A stretch of 64,000 nt of DNA from Mycolicibacterium austroafricanum. Lineage in GTDB: Bacteria; Actinomycetota; Actinomycetes; Mycobacteriales; Mycobacteriaceae. Positions 43,101 to 50,704 of the stretch are shown here, piece by piece. The notes beneath the pieces were generated by a model. It saw only the letters and a list, made by a program, of their open reading frames with translations. It made no database searches and was not told where the DNA came from. Position numbers and translations under genes: made by a program. Where the stretch lies: NCBI RefSeq assembly GCF_000612725.1, contig NZ_HG964457.1, positions 89,341 to 153,340 of the forward strand, written 5' to 3'. The stretch's first letter is position 1, and every line of letters begins with the position of its first letter.

Positions 43101-44105
43101 GTCGACGACGGCCAGGTCCCACCCGGGCAGCGGCAGCCCGATGCTCACAGCGCTCCTGCCGTCGAGGCGGGCCGCACAGGCGACGACGGTGGCCTCGGTG
43201 GGACCGTAGGTGTTCCACACCTCGCGGCCGGCCGAGTCGGGACCGGCCGCCAGGCGTTCGGCAAGTTCCGGCGGGCACGCTTCACCGCCGAAGATCAGCA
43301 GCCGCACCGCTTCCAGCGCTTCGGCGGGCCACAGCGAGGCCAGCGTGGGCACCGTCGAGACCACGGTGATGTCACGGGACACCAGCCACGGCCCCAGGTC
43401 CATCCCGCTGCGCACCAGCGACCGCGGCGCAGGCACCAGGCACGCGCCGTTCCGCCACGCCAGCCACATCTCCTCGCATGAGGCGTCGAACGCCACCGAC
43501 AGGCCGGCCAGCACCCGGTCACCCGGGCCGAGCGGGTTGTCCTGCAGGAAGATCTGGGCCTCGGCGTCGACGAACGCCGCGGCGTTGCGGTGGGTGACGG
43601 CAACGCCCTTGGGGGTGCCGGTCGAACCGGAGGTGAAGATGATCCACGCGTCGTCGCGGCTCAGCGGCGCCGCCGCGCGCCAGCCCCGCGACGAACCCGG
43701 TCCCCGGACCAGGCCCTGCTCGGTGATGACCGCGACGACGGCCGCCTCGGTGAACACCAGGTCGGCGCGCTCCTGCGGGTCGTCGGCGTCGACGGGCACG
43801 TAGGCCGCGCCCGTGGCCAGTGTCGCCAGGATCGCGACGTAGAGCGCGTAGCTTCCCGACGGCATCCGGATGCCGATCCGGTCGCCGCGGCCGATGCCGC
43901 GGGCGCCGAGCCACGCGACGCTGTCCTCGACGTCGGAGATCAGCTCGGCGTAGGTGAGCTGGACGGTGCCGTCGTCGATCGCCGGGGCGTCGGGATAACG
44001 GCGCGCGGTGTCGTAGAGGATGTCGATCAGCGTGCGCGATTCGGGTGCGAACGCCGAGAGCAGGTATTGACTGGGGATCTCTGGGGTTCGATCCGCGGCT
44101 GTCAC
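40149..44105 (-). CDS. Pls/PosA-type single-module NRPS with membrane hexapeptide-repeat half
   Basis: 1318 residues, ATG at 44105. Residues about 20-500 are an adenylation domain: A3 FTSGSTGTPKGVAVTH, A4 FDASCEEMW (206-214), A5 NTYGPTEA, A10 lysine K495 in RTSGKVDRDAL. A carrier domain follows with S550 in YALGGGSL. There is no condensation or thioesterase domain; instead come six transmembrane helices around three soluble segments, two with left-handed beta-helix hexapeptide repeats (e.g. TVGARTTLLPGAVVGKNADVAPGS). This is the architecture of epsilon-poly-L-lysine synthetase (Pls), where the C-terminal domains join free amino acids. The specificity residues contain an acid (E211), as in domains selecting basic amino acids. 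It is the first gene of a five-gene overlapped operon. Confidence 0.93.
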   Translation of the reverse strand: MTAADRTPEIPSQYLLSAFAPESRTLIDILYDTARRYPDAPAIDDGTVQLTYAELISDVEDSVAWLGARGIGRGDRIGIRMPSGSYALYVAILATLATGAAYVPVDADDPQERADLVFTEAAVVAVITEQGLVRGPGSSRGWRAAAPLSRDDAWIIFTSGSTGTPKGVAVTHRNAAAFVDAEAQIFLQDNPLGPGDRVLAGLSVAFDASCEEMWLAWRNGACLVPAPRSLVRSGMDLGPWLVSRDITVVSTVPTLASLWPAEALEAVRLLIFGGEACPPELAERLAAGPDSAGREVWNTYGPTEATVVACAARLDGRSAVSIGLPLPGWDLAVVDKEGRPVAPGEVGELVIGGVGLARYLDPEKDAEKYAPLPYPSDIAHWTRAYRSGDLVRLELDGLYFVGRADDQVKVGGRRIELGEVDTALVHLPGVSGGAAAVRRTAGGTPLLVGYIAVAPGLEGSFDVHEARARLSESLPAALVPRLVVVDELPTRTSGKVDRDALPWPVGGDDSDEGADLGGGTLGWLAGLWREVLAAPVDGPEADFYALGGGSLSAAQLVSALRQRYPEVTVADLYDHPRLGSLAGYLDELAPPPAVETRVVKPVSRLTQAVQVALTVPLAMLTGMQWVVWLAVANNVAAELSLVDWVKPIDWWWILGGFLLFVTPPGRMSIAVFGARVLVGSLQPGTYRRGGSVHLRVWLAERLAEASGAENMAGAPWLVYYARALGNNVGKGVDLHSAPPVTGMLTLGHRCSIEPEVDLSGHWIDGDLFHIGAITVGNDATVGARTTLLPGAVVGKNADVAPGSAVIGKVKNGQYWKGSPAVKSGKAKHPWPDHRPPRAPVWVFVYGVTSVLLGALPLAALAAGLAVIGWGVRGTPSVTAAVVPALLWLAPATAAALVVYALFTVVGVRLLAIGLDEGYHPVRSRSGWQLWATERLMDAARNYLFPIYAGLLTPWWLRLLGAKVGKGTEISTALLIPKFTVIEDGAFLADDTMVASYELGGGWIHVARATIGKRAFLGNSGITQPGRRVPDDGLVAVLSATPYKAKAGSSWLGSPPVRLRRKPTAADALRTFHPSRRLKVLRGTVETFRFVPVVVTFAIGVAVLWSVQYLAVTFGWIWAGLAAGPILLTAGAVAGGVAAIAKWLVVGRITAIEHPLWSAFVWRNEVSDTFVETVAAPWFARAATGTPVMNLWLRALGAKIGRGVWCETYWLPEADLVTLADGATVNRGCVVQTHLFHDRIMRMDTVVLEEGATLGPHCVALPAARIGAGATVGPASLVMRGDEVPPSTRWQGNPIAPWHPSRKKRSDSADPKPKKSTAA

Positions 44106-44194
44106 GGGTACAAACTACTCAGTGTCCGGAGCTGCTTCGCGCCGTCGGCTCTAGTTTCGCGTGTCGGAGTACCGCCTGGCACAATGAGCGGCTT

Positions 44195-44321
44195 GGAGGG
44201 GAGTATTCCTTCGCCACGGTGTCGTCATCACGTCGTCCGCCCTCGGACGACCGGTGCCGTGGGCCTACCGCTGCCGGCGGTGGTGGAAGAGACCTCCGGC
44301 GTTTGAACGACGACCGGAGGT
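44195..44321 (+). promoter_or_regulatory. yybP-ykoY manganese riboswitch with translational expression platform
   Basis: The aptamer shows GGAGG (44195-44199) pairing with CCTCC (44293-44297) as P1, directly followed by the signature GGGGAGTA (44198-44205), an internal CGTCATCACG, a long variable hairpin (CGTCGTCC.../GGACGACC region), and the second conserved strand CCTACCGC before GAGACC. In the OFF state ACCTCCGG (44292-44299) can instead pair perfectly with CCGGAGGT (44314-44321), which contains the Shine-Dalgarno CGGAGG of the TerC gene. Mn2+ binding would stabilise P1 and free the SD. The motif assignment is by eye. Confidence 0.85.
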
Positions 44322-44324
44322 TTG

Positions 44325-45350
44325 ATGAACGTAAGTGGACTCGAGTGGGCGATCACGCTCACGGTCACCCTGGCGATCCTGCTTTTCGATGTGATCGTGA
44401 TCGGGCGGCGCCCACACGAGCCGTCGCGCCGTGAGACCGCGACCGCGCTGACCTTCTACGTGGGGTTGGCCATCGCGTTCGGGCTGTGGACCTGGTTCTT
44501 CCACGGCAGCCAGTACGGGTTGGAGTTCTTCGCCGGCTGGCTGACCGAGTACAGCCTTTCGGTGGACAACCTGTTCATCTTCTTGATCATCATGGCCAGC
44601 TTCAAGGTGCCGCGGATCTACCAGCAGCAGGCGCTGCTCGTCGGCATCATCCTGGCGCTGATCTTCCGCGGCATCTTCATCGCGCTCGGCGCGGTCGCCA
44701 TCCAGCAGTTCTCCTGGGTGTTCTACATCTTCGGCGCGTTCCTGCTGTACACCGCCGTCAAGCTGGTCAAGGACACCGACCACGACGACGACGCGGACAA
44801 CGCGGTGGTGCGCTTCGCGCAGAAGCGGATGAAGTTCACCGACCAGTGGGACGGCCTGCGGCTGTGGGTGACGGAGAACGGCCAGCGGCTGATGACGCCG
44901 ATGTTCCTGGTGATCGTCGCGCTGGGCACCACCGACCTGATCTTCGCGCTGGACTCGATTCCTGCGATCTACGGCCTCACCCGCGAGCCCTACCTGGTGT
45001 TCACCGCGAACGTGTTCGCGCTGATGGGTCTGCGTCAGCTGTACTTCCTGCTCGGCGATCTGCTCAAGCGGTTGGTGTACCTGTCGCAGGGGCTGGCATT
45101 CATCCTGTTCTTCATCGGCGTGAAGCTGGTGCTGCACGCACTGCACGAGAACGAGCTGCCGTTCATCAACGGCGGCGAGCATGTTCCGGTGCCGGAGATT
45201 CCCACGCTGCTGAGCCTCGGCGTCATCGTCGTCACGCTGATCCTCACCACAATCGCCAGCCTCTACAAGACGCGGGTGCACGACGTGCGCAAGAACGGCG
45301 CGTCGACCGAGAAGACCGAGGCGGATCCGCACCCCGATCCCAGCCGTTGA
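44325..45350 (+). CDS. TerC-family membrane protein, probable metal (Mn2+) exporter
   Basis: 341 residues from the ATG at 44325, 4 bases after CGGAGG. Seven to nine transmembrane helices with TerC signatures: LTEYSLSVDNLFIFLII (intramembrane Asp-Asn) and GTTDLIFALDSIPAIYGLT (the second acidic motif). TerC/Alx proteins behind yybP-ykoY riboswitches export manganese, in part to load secreted proteins. The C-terminal tail is hydrophilic. It diverges from the Pls operon; the riboswitch fills most of the 219-base gap. Confidence 0.93.
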   Translation: MNVSGLEWAITLTVTLAILLFDVIVIGRRPHEPSRRETATALTFYVGLAIAFGLWTWFFHGSQYGLEFFAGWLTEYSLSVDNLFIFLIIMASFKVPRIYQQQALLVGIILALIFRGIFIALGAVAIQQFSWVFYIFGAFLLYTAVKLVKDTDHDDDADNAVVRFAQKRMKFTDQWDGLRLWVTENGQRLMTPMFLVIVALGTTDLIFALDSIPAIYGLTREPYLVFTANVFALMGLRQLYFLLGDLLKRLVYLSQGLAFILFFIGVKLVLHALHENELPFINGGEHVPVPEIPTLLSLGVIVVTLILTTIASLYKTRVHDVRKNGASTEKTEADPHPDPSR

Positions 45351-45420
45351 GCGCGCGGTCGTTGCGCTCGCGCTGAGCGCAACACTGGGTCGCACCCGGC
45401 CGGCTGGCTACCGTGGCCGG

Positions 45421-45816
45421 GTGCGGCTCTTCGTGGCAGATGACGGTGGCGTGAGTGAACTGACCGACGGCGACCAGCAGATCGTCCGGGTCACCGCGCC
45501 GGACCTGCAGCAGGCCCGGCGGGTACGGGCCCGGATCCGTGCCGGCTCCGGCGACGTGGCGGTGATCCTGGACATCACCGTCGCCGTCGCCGCCGATTTC
45601 CGTTCGGCGCAGCAGGTGTCCGGCCCGGCGGACTCCCGCACGGTGCACTACGCCGGCACCGTCGCGGGACTTGCCGGACTGATCTCCGACATCGCATCGG
45701 CGGAGGTGGCCGACGGGGTCACGCTGATCCCGGCTTCACCGCGGCAGGATGTCGGGACGGTCGGGCGTGACGTGCTCGGCCGGCTCGCCGCCCGGGATCA
45801 GCCGCGCGCGTCCTGA
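45421..45816 (+). CDS. conserved hypothetical protein (131 aa)
   Basis: GTG at 45421 opens 131 residues of soluble alpha/beta protein (VRLFVADDGGVSEL ... AVILDITVAVAADF ... SRTVHYAGTVAGLAGLISDIASA ... VTLIPAS). This resembles luciferase-like or 'actinobacterial DUF' proteins of similar size; I do not recognise a domain. Codon use and GC at third positions look genuine. Its last 19 bases overlap the stop of the convergent hydrolase gene. Confidence 0.65.
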   Translation: MRLFVADDGGVSELTDGDQQIVRVTAPDLQQARRVRARIRAGSGDVAVILDITVAVAADFRSAQQVSGPADSRTVHYAGTVAGLAGLISDIASAEVADGVTLIPASPRQDVGTVGRDVLGRLAARDQPRAS

Positions 45817-46958
45817 AGCGCGGCGTCGATCAGCTTCGCGTAGCGCACGGTGCGCGGTGTTCCGGTGGTACCGCCGCCCATCTTGTTCATCACGTAGGCG
45901 AACGTGGCGCGGCGGTCGAGGTCCATCACCACCAGTGAGCCACCCCAGCCGCCCCACCAGCACACCTTTCCGTCGGGGACCGCGGGCACGCTCTGCGGGG
46001 TGGGCAGACCGAAGCCGATACCGAAGCGCAGCGGCACGAACAGCACCTGGTCCATGCCGCTGGACTGCTCGGCGAAGATCAGCTCGACGGTGCGCGGGTC
46101 GACCAGCTGTACGCCGTTCGCGGTGCCGCCCAACGAAATCGGCGACAACGCACGGACCAGCCCGCGGGCGTTGCCGTGCCCGTTGGCCCCGCCGATGTCG
46201 GCGCGCCGCCAGGCTTCGGTCTCCGCATGGGCCGCGCCGTACGCGCCGGGAGGGAAGGCCGCGAACGTCTTGACCGCGGGGTGGTCGGGCGGCAGCCGGT
46301 CCACGCCACGGTCACGCGGTGGGGGAGGGACCAACTCGGCGATGCGATGGTCGTCTTCGGGCCGCGCTCCGATCTGCACGTCGGCTCCGAGCGGAACCGC
46401 GATCTGCTCGGCGACGAAGTCCTTCAGGGGCGTGCCGGTGATGCGGCGGACGAGCTCGCCGACCAGGTGGCCGTAGTTCATCGCGTGGTATCCGGACGCG
46501 GTGCCCGGCTGCCACCACGGCGCCTGACCGGCCAGGTGGGATGTCGCCTTGGCCCAGTCGTAGATGTCCTCGACGCCGAACGGTGTCTGCCACCCGGACA
46601 CCCCGGAGGTGTGGGACAGCAGGTGACGCACCTCGATGTCGGCCTTGCCGTTGGCGGCGAACTCCGGCCAGTAGCGGGCGACGGTGGAGAACGGGTCGAG
46701 TTCGCCGCGGTCGACGAGGATCAGCGCGGCCAGCGCCGTCAGCGTCTTGGTGCACGACCAGAAGTTGACGATCGTATCCCGTTGCCAGGGAATCGTTTTC
46801 GCGCGGTCGACGTATCCGGCCCAGATGTCGACCACCAGCTCGCCGTCCAGGTCGACGGCGATCGACGCGCCGAGTTCCTCACCGCAGGCGATCTCGTCGG
46901 CCAGCGCGGCGGCCACCGATTCGAAGCGGGGATCGCACAGGCCGGCCACGTCGCTCAT
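45798..46958 (-). CDS. beta-lactamase-family serine hydrolase (EstB/LpqK-like)
   Basis: 386 residues from the ATG at 46958 (a GTG 12 bases upstream is also in frame). Class C beta-lactamase/DD-peptidase fold used mostly by esterases: nucleophile motif SCTK in FWSCTKTLTAL (about 68-72), YHAMNYGHLVGELVRR in the Y-x-N position, and the terminal WGGWGGS strand for HxG. No signal peptide, so it should be cytoplasmic. Probable esterase or lactone hydrolase; substrate unknown. Confidence 0.88.
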   Translation of the reverse strand: MSDVAGLCDPRFESVAAALADEIACGEELGASIAVDLDGELVVDIWAGYVDRAKTIPWQRDTIVNFWSCTKTLTALAALILVDRGELDPFSTVARYWPEFAANGKADIEVRHLLSHTSGVSGWQTPFGVEDIYDWAKATSHLAGQAPWWQPGTASGYHAMNYGHLVGELVRRITGTPLKDFVAEQIAVPLGADVQIGARPEDDHRIAELVPPPPRDRGVDRLPPDHPAVKTFAAFPPGAYGAAHAETEAWRRADIGGANGHGNARGLVRALSPISLGGTANGVQLVDPRTVELIFAEQSSGMDQVLFVPLRFGIGFGLPTPQSVPAVPDGKVCWWGGWGGSLVVMDLDRRATFAYVMNKMGGGTTGTPRTVRYAKLIDAALQDARG

Positions 46959-46985
46959 GTCGGACCACACTAGGCCCGGCGCGGC

Positions 46986-47507
46986 TCACCAGTTGTCGTA
47001 ACCGCCCTCGGGGCCGAGCATGCGTTCCAGCCGGGTCCGGTTGATCCTGGCCAGTTCGTTGCGGACCACCTTGCGCTCGGTCTCGTAGTCGTTGTGCATC
47101 CGGTCGTGCATCGACGCGAGCACGTCGTCGGCGCAGTACCCGTTGATGAACATCACGAAGCCGAACCCGAAATGGTCCAGGTACTTCTTCGACGCCGCGG
47201 CCAGCTCGGCCATCATCTCGGGGCGATCGTCGACGATCGCGCACTGCTCTGCCTGCGACTTCTCACTGCCCGGTCGCTTGCCGACATCCGGGTAGGCCTG
47301 CAGGATCGAGTCGATCGACTCCTCGCTCAACCCGAACAGCAGGGTGTCGGCGAAGCGGAACAGCCGGTCGTGCGTGTCGAACGGCCGGGCGCGGGCGAGG
47401 TCGGCGGCCAGCGGCACGCTGTAGCAGCACTCGAAGACCGCGTGGACGGCGCGGCGCATCGGAAGGGCGTTGAACGCGTCCAGCCCGATCCCCTGATGCA
47501 GCAACAC
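46986..47507 (-). CDS. OHCU decarboxylase (UraD)-like protein with altered active site
   Basis: 173 residues from a GTG at 47507. It has the UraD/OHCU-decarboxylase fold signatures HQGIGLDAFNALP at the N terminus, the S-x-AEQ helix (SEKSQAEQCAIV) and FGFGFVMFINGY. The family's catalytic His in the HP(D/R)LG motif is Tyr here (AYPDVGKRP), which should impair decarboxylation of the urate-oxidation intermediate OHCU. No urate oxidase or HIUase gene lies nearby. It may have another role. It is 123 bases downstream of ppa on the same strand. Confidence 0.78.
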   Translation of the reverse strand: MLLHQGIGLDAFNALPMRRAVHAVFECCYSVPLAADLARARPFDTHDRLFRFADTLLFGLSEESIDSILQAYPDVGKRPGSEKSQAEQCAIVDDRPEMMAELAAASKKYLDHFGFGFVMFINGYCADDVLASMHDRMHNDYETERKVVRNELARINRTRLERMLGPEGGYDNW

Positions 47508-47630
47508 ACCCTGATGATCGGACTGTCAGACGGCGCAGGCGTTACGCCGTGTTACGTCCACGCAAATTCACTCAGATGACGCGCGCGGAGCTGCCGGCCC
47601 CAGGCGGCCCAGCCGCCGGACGCCGAATCG

Positions 47631-48116
47631 CTAGTGGCCCTCGGTCTTGAACCGCTCGATCGACCGCAGGACCTCGGCCTCGGCCTCTTCGCGGCCCACC
47701 CAGTCGGCGGCCTTGACGAACTTGCCCGGCTCCAGGTCCTTGTAGTGCACGAAGAAGTGCTTGATCGCGTCGAGCTCGAAGTCCGACACGTCAGCGATGT
47801 CCTGGATGTGGTCCCAGCGCGGGTCGGCCAGCACGCACAGCACCTTGTCGTCGCCGCCCTTCTCGTCGGTCATCCGGAACATGCCGACCGGGCGCGCCTC
47901 GACGATGCATCCCGGGAACACCGGCTCGGGCAGCAGCACCAGCGCGTCCAGCGGATCGCCGTCCTCGCCGAGGGTGTCCTCGATGTAGCCGTAATCCGTC
48001 GGGTAGCCGAACGAGGTGAACAGGTACCGGTCCAGCTTCACCTTGCCGCTGTCGTGGTCCACCTCGTACTTGTTGCGGGAACCCTTCTGGATCTCGATGA
48101 GGACATCGAACTGCAC
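47631..48116 (-). CDS. ppa: inorganic pyrophosphatase
   Basis: 161-residue family I soluble PPase (M. tuberculosis Ppa, Rv3628, 162 aa). The GTG at 48116 is preceded by AGGAG at the right distance. Conserved active-site parts: EIQKGSRNKYEVD, FTSFGYPTDYGYIEDT, and the acidic signature DGDPLDALVL. It hydrolyses PPi from biosynthetic reactions. Divergent from dacB; the 147-base interval should hold both promoters. Confidence 0.96.
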   Translation of the reverse strand: MQFDVLIEIQKGSRNKYEVDHDSGKVKLDRYLFTSFGYPTDYGYIEDTLGEDGDPLDALVLLPEPVFPGCIVEARPVGMFRMTDEKGGDDKVLCVLADPRWDHIQDIADVSDFELDAIKHFFVHYKDLEPGKFVKAADWVGREEAEAEVLRSIERFKTEGH

Positions 48117-48263
48117 GCCGTACTCCTAAAGTGCCGGGACTGGGCCGCGCACGCGAGGAGCGCGGACGGTCATGCGTCTGCTGACGACGCGGGTTAACAC
48201 TAATCGAGGGATACCCTGCTCTACAGGGGTGGTTCGGGCTAATCGATGGAGAGCGGGAGAAAC

Positions 48264-49634
48264 ATGCGGCCCACTCGGTGGCGGCGATCCACCTATCTGG
48301 TGGTGGGGGTGTCGGTTCTGTTGCTGGTCGTGGTGGTGGTGGCGGCCGCCGCGCTGGTGGCCACCCGGCAGCCGGCCGAGCAGCCGGCCGTCGAAGCCGC
48401 GCCCGCGCCGGCGACCGCGGCCCCCGGCGTCGTGCCGGTCTCCGACTCCGCCGACAAGCCCACGCCGGAGGGGCTGACGCGGGCGCTGCAGGCGGTGCTC
48501 GCCAATCCCGACCTGGGCCGGTTCACCGGACGGATCACCGACGCGCGCAGCGGGGACCAGCTCTGGGCGCAGGGCGCGGGCGTGCCGATGCAGCCCGCGT
48601 CGACGAACAAGATGCTGACCGCCGCGGCCGCGCTGCTGACGCTGGACCGCGAGGCCCGGTTGACGACGCGCGTGCTGTCCGCCTCGCCCGGGGTGGTGGT
48701 GCTCGTCGGTGGCGGCGACCCGACGTTGTCTGCGGCGCCGCGCAACGTCGACACCTGGTACCGCGACGCCGCCCGCATCGTCGACCTGGCCGACCAGATC
48801 CGCCGCAGCGGAGTCGACGTGAAGAGCGTGCAGGTCGACGTCAGCGCCTACAGCGGACCGTCGATGGCGCCGGGCTGGGACCCGCTGGACATCGACGGCG
48901 GGGACATCGCGCCGATGGAGGCGATCATGCTCGACGGTGGCCGCACCCAGCCGGTGACCGTCGAGTCGCGACGGTCCAGGACCCCGGCCCTCGATGCAGG
49001 CCGTGCGCTGGCCGTCGCGCTGCGGGTGGACCCCGCCAAGGTGACGGTGCTGCCGTCGGCGGCACGCGGCACCGAGATCGCGTCCGTGCAGTCGCCACCG
49101 CTGATGCAGCGGCTGCGCGACATGATGAACTTCTCCGACAACGTGATGGCGGAGGCGATCGGCCGCGAGGTCGCCGCCGAGGTGGGCAGGCCGCAGAGTT
49201 TCGACGGTGCGGCGCGGGCGGTGTTGAGCACCCTGGAGGACGCCGGAATCGACACCGCCGGGGCGCGGCTGCTGGATTCCAGCGGGTTGTCGGTCGACAA
49301 CCGGCTCACCGCCGAAACCCTCGACGAGGTGGTGCAGGCCGCTGCGGGGGATTCCGAGCCGGCACTGCGGCCGCTGGTCGATCTGCTGCCCATCGCCGGG
49401 GGCAGCGGCACGCTGTCCAACCGTTACCTCGACACCGATGACGGGCGCGCCGCTGCCGGCTATCTGCGGGCGAAGACGGGTTCGCTGACCGGGACCAATT
49501 CGTTGGCCGGGATCGTCACCGACGAGAGTGGGCGGGTGCTGACGTTCGCGCTGCTGTCCAACGACGCAGGCCCGACCGGGCGGACGGCGCTCGACGCGTT
49601 CGCCGCCACCCTGCGGTCCTGCGGGTGCCGCTGA
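48264..49634 (+). CDS. dacB: D-alanyl-D-alanine carboxypeptidase, PBP4 type
   Basis: 456 residues from the ATG at 48264, with GGGAGA just upstream; an ATG at 48246 would add six residues. N-terminal membrane anchor/signal (STYLVVGVSVLLLVVVVVAAA), Ala/Pro linker, then a family S13 domain: S113-x-x-K116 (ASTNK), SDN in NFSDNVMAE and KTG in RAKTGSLTGTNS. It trims peptidoglycan stem peptides outside the membrane. Equivalent to Rv3627c. It starts an operon with the next three genes. Confidence 0.94.
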   Translation: MRPTRWRRSTYLVVGVSVLLLVVVVVAAAALVATRQPAEQPAVEAAPAPATAAPGVVPVSDSADKPTPEGLTRALQAVLANPDLGRFTGRITDARSGDQLWAQGAGVPMQPASTNKMLTAAAALLTLDREARLTTRVLSASPGVVVLVGGGDPTLSAAPRNVDTWYRDAARIVDLADQIRRSGVDVKSVQVDVSAYSGPSMAPGWDPLDIDGGDIAPMEAIMLDGGRTQPVTVESRRSRTPALDAGRALAVALRVDPAKVTVLPSAARGTEIASVQSPPLMQRLRDMMNFSDNVMAEAIGREVAAEVGRPQSFDGAARAVLSTLEDAGIDTAGARLLDSSGLSVDNRLTAETLDEVVQAAAGDSEPALRPLVDLLPIAGGSGTLSNRYLDTDDGRAAAGYLRAKTGSLTGTNSLAGIVTDESGRVLTFALLSNDAGPTGRTALDAFAATLRSCGCR

Positions 49635-50704
49635 TGAGCTCGTCGTCGAAGTCCGGTTTCACGGTCGGCCGTGCGGTGGACTGGAAGCTGGCCGCCACGC
49701 TCGGCGGGAAACTGGCGCGTCCGGAGCCGCCGGCCACCGACTACACGCGCAAGCAGGCGTTCGAGCAGCTCGCCGAGGCGGCCCGGGCCTCCGAGCTGCC
49801 GGTGCGGGAGGTGACCGGGCTGATCGAGGGTGGTGAGATCCCCGAGGCGCGAATCGTCAACCGGCCCGAGTGGATTCACGCCGCCGCGCAGTCGATGCGG
49901 GCGATGACGGGCGGCGGGCACGCAGACGACGTCAAGCCGCGTGCCGTCACCGGTCGTATCGCCGGTGCGCAGACCGGGGCCGTGCTTGCGTTCGTCTCAT
50001 CGGGGATCCTCGGCCAGTACGACCCGTTCGCCGTGGGGGGCGGAGAGCTGCTCCTGGTGTACCCGAACGTGATCGCCGTCGAGCGGCAGCTTCGGGTGGC
50101 GCCCAAGGACTTCCGGATGTGGGTGTGTCTGCACGAGGTCACCCACCGTGTGCAGTTCCGGGCCAACCCCTGGCTGGCCGACCACATGTCGAAGGCGCTC
50201 GCGGTGCTGACCGAGGACGCCGGGGAAGACCTGCCCCAGGTGGTCGGCCGGCTCGTCGACTACGTCCGTGACCGCGAGGTAGTGGTGAAAAACTCTGAGC
50301 CGGCGATGAATTCGACCGGTGTGCTGGGGCTGTTGCGCGCCGTGCAATCCGAGCCGCAGCGTGAGGCGCTCGACCGGCTGCTGGTGCTCGGCACCCTGCT
50401 CGAAGGTCACGCCGAGCACGTGATGGACGCCGTCGGGCCTGCGGTGGTGCCGTCGGTGGCCTCCATCAGGCACCGGTTCGATCAGCGCAGGCAACGCAGA
50501 CAGCCGCCGCTGCAACGGCTGTTGCGTGCGCTGCTCGGCGTCGACGCGAAGATGAGCCAGTACACCAGGGGCAAGGCCTTCGTCGACCACGTGGTGGCCG
50601 AGGTCGGCATGCAGCGTTTCAACGCGATCTGGACCGACGCCGAGACCCTGCCGAAGCCCGCGGAAATCGACGAACCGCAGCGATGGATCGACCGGGTGCT
50701 GTAG
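49634..50704 (+). CDS. zinc-dependent metalloprotease-like protein (DUF2342, Rv3626c type)
   Basis: 356 residues, ATG at 49634 sharing one base with the dacB stop (TGATG). The HEVTH motif in VCLHEVTHRVQFRANPWL marks a zincin; the family is also labelled 'coenzyme F420 biosynthesis-associated' from phylogenetic profiles only. No signal peptide. Its substrate is unknown. The 3' end overlaps tilS by 22 bases. Confidence 0.88.
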   Translation: MSSSSKSGFTVGRAVDWKLAATLGGKLARPEPPATDYTRKQAFEQLAEAARASELPVREVTGLIEGGEIPEARIVNRPEWIHAAAQSMRAMTGGGHADDVKPRAVTGRIAGAQTGAVLAFVSSGILGQYDPFAVGGGELLLVYPNVIAVERQLRVAPKDFRMWVCLHEVTHRVQFRANPWLADHMSKALAVLTEDAGEDLPQVVGRLVDYVRDREVVVKNSEPAMNSTGVLGLLRAVQSEPQREALDRLLVLGTLLEGHAEHVMDAVGPAVVPSVASIRHRFDQRRQRRQPPLQRLLRALLGVDAKMSQYTRGKAFVDHVVAEVGMQRFNAIWTDAETLPKPAEIDEPQRWIDRVL

